Shown piece by piece: positions 56,564 through 64,000 of a stretch of 64,000 nt of DNA (position 1 is its first letter; every line of letters begins with the position of its first letter). Where the stretch lies: NCBI RefSeq assembly GCF_000283155.1, contig NW_004454163.1, positions 27,484,894 through 27,548,893 of the forward strand. Reading direction: 5' to 3'. The notes under the pieces are model-generated. The model was not told the DNA's origin, searched no databases, and saw only the letters and a program-made list of their open reading frames with translations. Both the position numbers and the translations under genes were made by a program. The stretch comes from Ceratotherium simum simum. Its lineage: Eukaryota; Chordata; Mammalia; Perissodactyla; Rhinocerotidae.

Positions 56564-56770
56564 TTTTTTTTTTTAAGATTTTTTTTTTTTCCCCCCCCAA
56601 AGCCCCAGTAGATAGTTGTATGCCATAGCTGCACATCCTTCTAGTTGCTGTATGTGGGACTCGGCCTCAGGATGGACGGAGAAGTGGTGCCTCGATGCGC
56701 ACCCGGGATCCGAACCCGGGCCACCAGCATCGCAGCACGCGCACTTAACCACCAAGCCACAGGGCCGGCC
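56564..56770 (-). mobile_element. ERE SINE, short-tail type
   Basis: Antisense: poly(T), CCAAAGCCCCAGTAGATAG, GGCCTCAGGATGGACGGAG, GTGGTGCCTCGATGCGC, AAGCCACAGGGCCGGCC. TSD TACTGAGGGTCTTTT at 56549-56563 and 56771-56785. Confidence 0.96.
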
Positions 56771-56824
56771 TACTGAGGGTCTTTTAAGGGGCCAGGTGCT
56801 CTACTAAGCACTGGTCCTTCAAAA

Positions 56825-57105
56825 CTCAATGAAAATACTGTATGATTCCACTTATATGAGGTATCTAGAGTAATCAAACTCATAGAAACAGAAAGTAGAA
56901 TGGTGGTTACCAGGGGCTGGGAGAAGGGCGAAAGGGCAGTGGTTATTTAATGGATGCAGAGTTTCAATATTGCAAGATGCAAAAGTTCGGGAGATCTGTT
57001 TCACAGCAATGTGAATATATTTAACGCTACTGAACTATACATTTAAAAATGGTTAAGATGGTAAATTTTATGCTATGTATTTTTCACTACAATAAAAAAA
57101 AAGAG
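56825..57105 (+). mobile_element. L1 3' end fragment
   Basis: GTATGATTCCACTTATATGAGG, AATGGTGGTTACCAGGGGC, ATGGTAAATTTTATGC then poly(A) and a short (GA)n. Confidence 0.85.
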
Positions 57106-57164
57106 AGAGAGAGACCTAGATCTTGCCCTCTGGCTGGCCCCAATTTCTTGCGGGTAAATAAATG

Positions 57165-57320
57165 GCAAGTAATTTGGTGCTATTTACAAAGTGCTTTTAT
57201 ATACACAATTACATTTGATGCTCAGGACAATCAGTGAGATAGATATTATCAAGCACATTTCACAGATGAAGGAAGAAACAGGCTAGAATTCAAAGCCAAG
57301 TCTTCATGACTCCACAGCCC
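57165..57320 (+). mobile_element. MIR-like fragment
   Basis: TTTACAAAGTGCTTTTATATACACAATTACATTTGATGCTCAGGACAATC...TTTCACAGATGAAGGAAGAAAC. Confidence 0.55.
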
Positions 57321-58270
57321 GTGCCGGGTCTCTCAGATGCTCCGTGCTATCCGGAACAGGAACAGGACCATGCCTTCCCTAATGCAGGCTGTTTACATCT
57401 GCTCTGATGGACTTTGATTCTAGAAAGTTAACTTGATTTCTGTATGACTCAGTCTTAGGAGGACCCTCAGTTTTGGCAGCAAGCAGGCATCTTAGGACAC
57501 AGCTCCCTGTAGCTGGGGTGGCCCTGATGCACTTAACGACTTCTAAAAGCTTCTTCTCTCCCAGGCGATTTCCATGGCACAGCGCTCAGGGCTGGCTTTG
57601 TTGTCTCCTGCCCAGACTGGGTGAGAACCCTGCAAAGAGAGCTCTTCCTGGCAGGAACCAGCCGATGGCATCGGATAGCTCCACAGAACACAGACCTCCC
57701 CAACAGCAATTCTTGCTAGCAAGAGACAGAGAGAGAAAGGAGTTCAGGGATAATACATTAAGTAAAGATATCACCTCTGCACTTACATAGTGTGCTAATG
57801 AAGCCTGTGGGCTGGACTCCAATTTCTTCGGTTTAGAGGATCGTTGTTCTGAGCCCTTAAATGCGGGTGTCTGCGTGTTTGGAGAAGCAGAAGGCTCAGC
57901 CTTGGGCACCAAAGCTCTGGGTCTCCCATTTCCCAGCTAACAATTGCCCCTCCTCCACTGCTGCCACCCCCATGCTGAAAGAGGCTCTCTCCCCTTAGCA
58001 CTTGCTGGACAAATCCACGTGGGCCAGGCATTCAGGATACTTTGATAAGCAGTCCACGTTAGAACCACATGGGGCAAGGGGAGAGAGTTCCCCACAAAAC
58101 GAGATGCTGTTCAGACAATAGTACCATCTTCTTCCAGGCTCATTCCCCACCCACCTGCCTCCTCATAGAGGTCCTACACTCCAGCCACACTAACCACAGC
58201 AAACCTTCCTTTATCTAAGAGTCTAAACACAGATGCATCCGAACTATAGACTTGTTCTAAAAAGTCATTT
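57321..58270. other. Repeat-poor stretch, no gene recognised
   Basis: Overlapping frames of 105 (+) and 108 (-) codons with no motif. Confidence 0.35.
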
Positions 58271-58274
58271 AAAA

Positions 58275-58645
58275 TTATCATAGTCAGCCTGGGCTGCTAT
58301 AACAAATACCATAGACTGGGTGGCTTAGACAATAAATATTTATTTCTCACGGGTCTGGAGACTAGAAGTCGAAGACCAAAGTGCCAGCAGACTCGGTGTC
58401 TGGTGAGAGCTCTCCACTTGGCTTGCAGACAGCTGCCTTCTCACTGTATCCTCACATGGCTGAGAGAGAGTGATCATCTCTCTCATGTCTCTTCTTATAA
58501 GGAAGGGCACTAATCCCATTCATGAGGGCTCCACTCTTGTGACCTAATGACCTCCCAAAGGCCCCACCTCCTAATACTGTCACTTTGGGGGTTAGGCTTC
58601 AATATGTGAATTTTGGAGGGACACAAACATTTAGTCTATAGCAAT
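58275..58645 (-). mobile_element. MaLR LTR, MLT1/MST group
   Basis: Antisense: AGCCTGGGCTGCTATAACAAATACC, AGACTGGGTGGCTTAGAC, TCACTGTATCCTCACATGGC, CCATTCATGAGGGCTCC, CAAAGGCCCCACCTCC, GGACACAAACATTTAGTC. Confidence 0.92.
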
Positions 58646-58919
58646 CATCATTGAGGGAAAAAACCCAAATGTGCCATTTTGAAAATTTGCTACCAAGCAT
58701 CCATCATGGGTCTTTCTGGAATGACCTCCTGGGCTGCAAATGGCAGGTCAGCAATGTCAGAGCAGCCCCATCTGGGCCGCGGTGACTTCCTCACAGCCTC
58801 ACTGGTCAGGTATGAAGCTTGTGAGGCCTCTCAGTAATTTTAGGCTCAGGCAGGCAACTAGTATTTTCGAATGTCAAAGTCATTATCAAAACACGTAAAT
58901 TAAATACAGCTACAAGTTC

Positions 58920-59305
58920 TCTGCAGTCCTGCCTATCGAGAGGTGGAGCCCTATAACTTGCTTCAACCAATAGAATGCACTGGAAGTGATGCTGTGTGAC
59001 CTCTAAGCCTGGCAGCTCTGGCTCCTGCCCTGTTAGATGCCTGAGACGGCCATGCTGTGAAGAAGCCTGAGATGAAAGACCACATGCAGGGAAAGGCCCC
59101 GTCCCTCCTCAGCCATTCCTGCTGGCCCAGCCCAGGGCCATCCTAGACGGTCCAGACCCTACTGATGCAGCTGTGTGAGTGAGCCAGGCAAAACCCGCAG
59201 AACCGCCCAGTCAACCCACGGAGTCAGGAGATGTAATAAATCATTGTTTTAAGCCACTAAGTTTTGGGGTTGTTTGTTTCTCAGCGATAGTTAACTGAAA
59301 TAAAA
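58920..59305 (+). mobile_element. MaLR LTR, MLT1 group
   Basis: GGTGGAGCCCTATAACTTGC, ACTGGAAGTGATGCTGTGTGACC, GTGAAGAAGCCTGAG and AATAAATCATTGTTTTAAGCCACTAAGTTTTGGGG. Confidence 0.75.
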
Positions 59306-59327
59306 TGTCTCTTCTAAAAACTCATTC

Positions 59328-59742
59328 TGGATCTCATTTATATGTGGAATCTAAAAAAGCTGAACTTATAGAAACAGAGAGTAGATTGATCATTACCAGG
59401 GGCAGGGAGCAGGGCTGGAGAGAAGGGAGGGGAGACGAGGAGATGTAGGTCAAAAGGTACAAACTTTCAGAGATAAGATGAGTAAGTCCTGGGATCTAAT
59501 GTGCAGCGTGGGGACTATAGTTAACAATACTGTATTGTATATATGAAAACAGCTAGGAGAGTAAATCTGAAATGTTCTTACCATCACCACCACAACAAAA
59601 TGGTAACTATGTGAAGTAATGGAGGTGTTATCTACCCTTATCATAATAATCATTTCTCAATATATATGTATATCAAACTATCACACTGTACAACCTTAAA
59701 CTTACACAATGTTGTTTGTCAGTTATATCCCAGTAAAGCTGG
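59328..59742 (+). mobile_element. L1 3' end with TSD
   Basis: GGATCTCATTTATATGTGGAATC, CAGGGGCAGGGAGCAGG, ACTATAGTTAACAATACTGTATTG, CAGTTATATCCCAGTAAAGCTGG. AAAAACTCATTCT flanks both ends (about 59315-59327 and 59744-59756). Confidence 0.88.
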
Positions 59743-59929
59743 AAAAAACTCATTCTACTCTTTTTTGAGACTGTATATATAAATATACAAATGCCAAATC
59801 AGAATATATAATTCCAAAAATGCTCTTAATCTGGAACAGGACTGGACTGGATGTGGTATGTAAATAATCTCCAAATTCCAGCATCTATAACAGCATTTTT
59901 CATCTGGTATTGTTACTACTTGGTTTTTC

Positions 59930-60150
59930 TTTAAAAAATATTTTAATTATAGAAAAGACGAAACATACACAAAAGTATAAAGAATATTATATTGAACTCC
60001 CTTGTACGTATCATCAGCTTCAACAATTATTAACTCATGGCAACGGTGTTTTAAATATACCCACCACTTGCTTCCCCTTCCCCCAGGATTATTTTAAAGC
60101 AAAGCCCAGTTATCATATCACTTCATCTGCAAATATTTTAGCATGTATCT
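59930..60150 (-). mobile_element. Old L1-related fragment
   Basis: CATACACAAAAGTATAAAGAATATTATATTGAACTCCCTTGTACGTATCATCAGCTTCAACAATTATTAACTC is a known LINE-derived stretch; strand uncertain. Confidence 0.45.
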
Positions 60151-60269
60151 CTTGAAGATAAGGATAATTTTTATAACCATCTGTTTACATCTCTCTGATC
60201 CTCACAGCTTAGGAGCTCTGTGAGAACCAGACTTTATCCTCTTCCTTGTTGTCTTCCCAGAGCCAGAGC

Positions 60270-60446
60270 CAGGGCTGGCTTCATGGGTGTGTGACCCTAT
60301 ACAGTTGCACGGGGCCCAGGAGCTCAGAAGGGTCCTGCGCTTGGTTTAATGCTCTGCGACTGCCATCTTGAAACATAATAATTTTTGAACAAAGGTCCCA
60401 TATTTTCATTTTGCATTGGGCCCCACAAATTATGTAGCCAGTCGTG
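60270..60446 (+). mobile_element. hAT-like DNA element, full copy
   Basis: 177 bp. CAGGGCTGGCTTCAT at the start pairs with ATGTAGCCAGTCGTG at the end (12 of 15 inverted matches by eye). The interior CTTGGTTTAATGCTCTGCGACTGCCATCTTGAAA matches the partial copy at 12092. Confidence 0.65.
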
Positions 60447-61449
60447 GTTATAGCTTAACCAAGCAATGAACATTCCATGATGGAAGAGAGGAGCAGTGCT
60501 AGGCTCTACAAGGAATACAACACACTCACGATCTTCACCCCAAACGGATCCTCCTTTAGCATTCCCTAGCTCGGTGGATGGTGCCAGTCTTTCTGGCTTG
60601 CATGTCTAAAACCTAGATATCATCTTTGCTTCCTCCCTCTCCCTCAACCTCCTGTCCTAACCTATCAGCAGATCCTAACATTGGCAACTCCAGAAATTCT
60701 GTGTAGGATGGAAAGCAAAGGGAAAGCTAGTTTTCAGTTGTCTTAGCATAACAAGCATTATATTTGCTTAGGCTTATATTTATTTGAGTGGCTTATAGGG
60801 AGGTATCTTAGTTTTGAATTCCCCCAGGTGCTGGTGGTCCATTTGGGATGTGATTCCAGGAAGCACCGCGAGCCAATGGGGAAGTAAGACAGGGAAGGCA
60901 ATGAACCGCGAGCCAATGGGGAAGTAAGACAGGGAAGGCAATGAAGCTCACAGTGTGTGTTAATGGGTGGGTTATTTCCTTAGGCAACCAGAGTTTGATC
61001 TTATTGGGTATCCTCTGAGAGACCGTAGAGGACAGTCTTTAGAGTTGTCCCACTGAGAGGAGAAGCTGGGATATTTATCAACCAACTCCTGTAGGTGTAG
61101 ACTCAAGGTTGCTCCTGGGGGCATTACCTCCCCAGCCTTTCCAAGTGTGTTCGTGCTGGCCAAGTGCAATCTGCTGCCAAGGAAGGTCCTCGGGTGGCGA
61201 TACCGGTGCTTGAGGCAAGAAGCCATCAGTGTGTAGAGGAACTCTCTCTCAAAGGAGAAGGTGACCTCCAAGGTGGGCTGAAGGGTTATGGATAGGACAT
61301 CAACAGCATGTGCTACAGCACAGTGGATGGAGATTGTGAGACAGCTGAATTTCTCCCCTCTCCAAGACCCCTTTGAAGTTGTCACTGGAATCAGTCCTTT
61401 TTTTTCCACTGCCACCACTCTGGACCAAGCCACCATCTTTCTTCTCCAT
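60447..61449. other. Unassigned DNA with a recent 40-bp duplication
   Basis: 61000-61400 has the feel of an old dispersed repeat (minus frame of 154 codons, 60972-61436) but no retroviral or LINE motif was found. Confidence 0.4.
60865..60944 (+). repeat. Perfect 2 x 40 bp tandem duplication
   Basis: Bases 60865-60904 (starting ACCGCGAGCCAATGG) recur unchanged at 60905-60944. Confidence 0.98.
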
Positions 61450-61890
61450 TGTTTAGTCCCCCATCATCCACATTTCTCTCTTGCCAATCTGTTCTTTGCC
61501 CACACCAAAGAGATCAATTCCAAATTCAAATCTGATCCCACCACCCTCTTGCTTAAAATTCTAGGGTCTTCTCATCACTCCTACGATAAAGACCAAAATC
61601 CTTAATGTTACCTGGAAGACCCTGCAAGGTTTGGTCCTGACCTACCTTCCAGCTTTATCAAGCACAAGAAAAACAGCTTCCTGTACTCAACCATGTTGCT
61701 TTCTGTTCCTTTAATATACTGTGTTTCCTCCTGATGCCGGGCCTTTGCACAACCTGTTCCCTCTTCCTGGAAACCTTTTCCTAGTCTCTCAGCTTTCTCA
61801 CCTATTTAACCCACAGAGTGTCTCAGCTCAGTCATAACTTCTTCAGGGAAGTTTTCCCTCAACTCTCTGGCTACATCAGCTCCCCTACGG
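61450..61890 (+). mobile_element. L2 LINE ORF2 end
   Basis: TTCAAATCTGATCCCACCACCCTCTTGCTTAAAATTC, AGACCCTGCAAGG, GGGCCTTTGCACAACCTGTTCCCTC, TTCAGGGAAGTTTTCCCTC. Confidence 0.8.
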
Positions 61891-62049
61891 TAGGTTCTCA
61901 TAGCTCAGGTGGCTCTGCTTGTCAGAAACAGTCTGAACTTTGCTGAACTCCAGTCACATTGCTAGAGTCAATATTTAATTTAATCCATGTTTATTGAAAG
62001 TCAAAGCACCTATTATCATAATACTTATCATAATCATAACATCACATTT

Positions 62050-62195
62050 ATTTTACAATTAATTGTTTATTTCCCCCATGATGGCACAAAGCCCTTTTTG
62101 TTTTTATTTTCTCACCATTATTCTCTGACACTGAGCTCAGGGCCTACCTGGCACACAGTAGGTACTCAGCAAATACTTGTGGAATGAATTTGAAG
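62050..62195 (+). mobile_element. L2 3' end
   Basis: GACACTGAGCTCAGGGCCTACCTGGCACACAGTAGGTACTCAGCAAATACTTGTGGAATGAAT. Confidence 0.75.
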
Positions 62196-62447
62196 ATATA
62201 CCAGTCTAAAGGATGTTTAAAAGGAATGTTCTGGGAGGCAAAGCTTAACAAAATACTTATGATAAGCATAGAAATATATTAGCACAAATAAACAGAACTA
62301 TTTTTAAGGGTATGTATTGTCTATAATTGAAAAAGCTAAAAATAACCTAAAATTCTATAAAAATGGGAATGGCTAAATAAACTACGCTATATTCATGCTA
62401 TGGATACTTCACACTTTCCATACAATGACATAGAAAGATATCACCGA

Positions 62448-62655
62448 GGGCCGGCCCTGTGGCTTGGTGGTTAAGTGCGCGCGCTGCGATGCTGGTGGCC
62501 CGGGTTCGGATCCTGGGTGCACATCGAGGCACCACTTCTCCGTTCATCCTGAGGCCGAGTCCCGCATACAGCAACTAGAAGGATGTGCAGCTACGACATA
62601 CAACTATCCACTGGGGCTTTGGGGGGAAAAAATAAAATAAATAAAAAAAAAAAAA
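62448..62655 (+). mobile_element. ERE SINE, short-tail type
   Basis: GGGCCGGCCCTGTGGCTTGG, GATGCTGGTGGCCC, B box GGTTCGGATCC, CATCGAGGCACCACTTCTCC, CAACTAGAAGG. Perfect TSD AGAAAGATATCACCGA at 62432-62447 and 62656-62671. Confidence 0.97.
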
Positions 62656-62738
62656 AGAAAGATATCACCGATAGAGTTAAAATATAAAAGCAAATTGTAG
62701 AACAGTATGTATAGTATGGCTCCATAAGTGCGTGTGTA

Positions 62739-63288
62739 TGTTACCGCCCAAAAGGGGAGTTCATCTGCCCGCTGTAAGACATGCCAATAGTCAAGAGGCA
62801 AGGAGGTAGGAAAGAAAGGCCTTTTTGTTACAGCTTGCTAGCAAGAGGGAAGATGGCTGACTCATGTCCAAAAGAACCATCTTACAGAACAAAGACTACA
62901 AGCCAGTTATATACAGGGCTGGTCTCTGAGTTGGGGAGGCAGCTGGTCTCCAAGTGGGGGCATCCATCTGATCACCAGGTTGGAGCAGACATCTGGTCTT
63001 AGTTCCTGATGGTCTTTTGTTTCACTGGATGTGCATCAGCAATGCGCTATACCCTGCTCTTTCAGTTGTCATTGATGATGGCTATCAGCACAGACTCTCT
63101 ACCCAGGGGTCATCACATTCCTAAGGAACTCACAAGAACAAAGTTATCAATTTATAGCAGCTGGGAGGGGCCATAAAATCTACAGAGCATGTCTGAGTTA
63201 GTTAATCAGAGGTCATTCAAAGTTACAATATGGTTTCTTTTCTACAATATGGCTTCCCTCATGTCAACCTTGTGTTGAGCGGGTATCA
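62739..63288 (-). mobile_element. Solo ERV LTR, class I-like
   Basis: 550 bp. On the minus strand it starts TGATACCCGCTCAACAC and ends CTTTTGGGCGGTAACA, with TGTATATAAC as a possible TATA region. The 4-bp TSD TGTA flanks it (62735-62738, 63289-63292), and the L1 continues on both sides. No retroviral genes. Confidence 0.8.
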
Positions 63289-63440
63289 TGTATGCTCCTA
63301 TGAACACATTTGATTTGCATAGAAACCATATGAAAGGTGACCCGAGAAAGACAACTAGGGAATGGGATTAGGGTGGTTGGAAGCATATTTGTACCCTTCT
63401 ATAATATTTGCACATTTGACTTTTATAATAATTTGCTTAA

Positions 63441-64000
63441 TGCTAGTGAGGTGGAATTTTAGGCATCCATAGCGGAGATTTTTTTTGAATAGAGACTACT
63501 TCTCTGCCTAGAAAAAAGGCCTGCTGTGTTTACCCCAAGGAAATGTTGTCACTTGTCAAAAACTCCCACAGGATCCAGTTATGAAGCTATTAGCTGTATA
63601 CCCATTAAAATGGAGGAAACACCAGTGTTTCAAAATCTTTTGTCTTGTTGAAGACTTCTGGGACATTCTAATATTCCATTTCCTTTCATTAAAAAGAAAA
63701 CTGGCAGTAAGTTTTCCCAGATTTATTCCCTCCTCTTAAAGCAAACATGGCCTTTGGCTGGAATACTTTGAATTCAGCAGAAGGCAAGAATGACACAGTG
63801 AACCTGCTTTGGGTTATAAAATGTTTCTAATAGATTAAGTCAAGGCATTACTTTTCTGAACCCCAGTCACATTGCTAGATTCAATATTTACTTTTAATTC
63901 ATGTTTATTGAAAGTCAAAGCACCTGTTACTTAACAAAGCACATGGGAATCAGCATAGTGGAGATGAAATTAGATCAACACATATTGAATTAAATCAGAC
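63441..64000. other. Unassigned DNA to window end
   Basis: No gene. 63856-63928 repeats a segment at 61943-62014. Confidence 0.4.

Larger units (their letters stand above)
62270..63440 (+). mobile_element. Old L1 3' end split by an ERE and a solo LTR
   Basis: CATACAATGACATAGAAAGATATCACCG, then GCAAATTGTAGAACAGTATGTATAGTATGGCTCC, then (after the LTR) GACAACTAGGGAATGGGATTAGGG...TTGCACATTTGACTTTTATAATAATTTG form one L1 3' UTR. Confidence 0.75.

Noticed and set aside
60972..61436. 154-codon minus-strand frame
   Set aside because: No recognisable motif, and the region looks like an old dispersed repeat.

Overview
This window looks like non-coding mammalian nuclear DNA, intergenic or from a large intron, of an odd-toed ungulate, most likely a horse relative (Equus). 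The diagnostic signal is about 20 copies of a tRNA-derived SINE of the ERE (equine repetitive element) type. Each full copy has a GGCCGGCCC...GTGGCTTAGCGGTTAAG head (Pol III A box), a GGTTCGGATCC B box, an A-rich tail and usually 8-16 bp target-site duplications (TSDs). EREs are known from Perissodactyla. The rest is normal eutherian repeat content: L1, L2, MIR, MaLR/MLT1 LTRs, Tigger and hAT DNA transposons, and a few solo ERV LTRs.

I recognise no intact protein-coding gene, rRNA, tRNA or CRISPR array. The one gene-derived feature is a broken, intronless copy of inositol hexakisphosphate kinase 2 (IP6K2) on the minus strand at about 9490-10175. The longest other open frames (206, 173, 156 and 154 codons) have no recognisable domain and lie in GC-rich or repeat-derived DNA.

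Layout. 1-2620: an L1 ORF2 remnant carrying a Tigger-like element and an ERE. 2.6-9.5 kb: mixed old repeats, two EREs and a complete 646-bp Tigger element with a fragment of its transposase. 9.5-10.2 kb: IP6K2 retropseudogene. 10.2-14.6 kb: MLT1, L2, and a three-level nest (MIR > Tigger > L1). 14.6-28.5 kb: GC-richer, repeat-poorer DNA with predicted CTCF-type motifs. 28.5-44.4 kb: L1 3' ends, MaLR LTRs, EREs, and the first of two related 560-bp LTRs. 44.4-44.9 kb: two EREs inserted back to back at one target. 45-64 kb: L1, MLT1, a solo LTR inside a MIR, the second related LTR, L2, and an L1 3' end broken by both an ERE and a solo LTR. Two N gaps (15783-15932 and 40045-40144) both lie inside EREs.

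I found no undescribed biological system. The interest lies in insertion history (nested elements with readable TSDs), modular SINE tails, an LTR family I could not name, a few very local duplications and some candidate regulatory motifs. Repeat family names come from recall of consensus sequences, not a database search. Boundaries given with a TSD were read base by base; the others are approximate.
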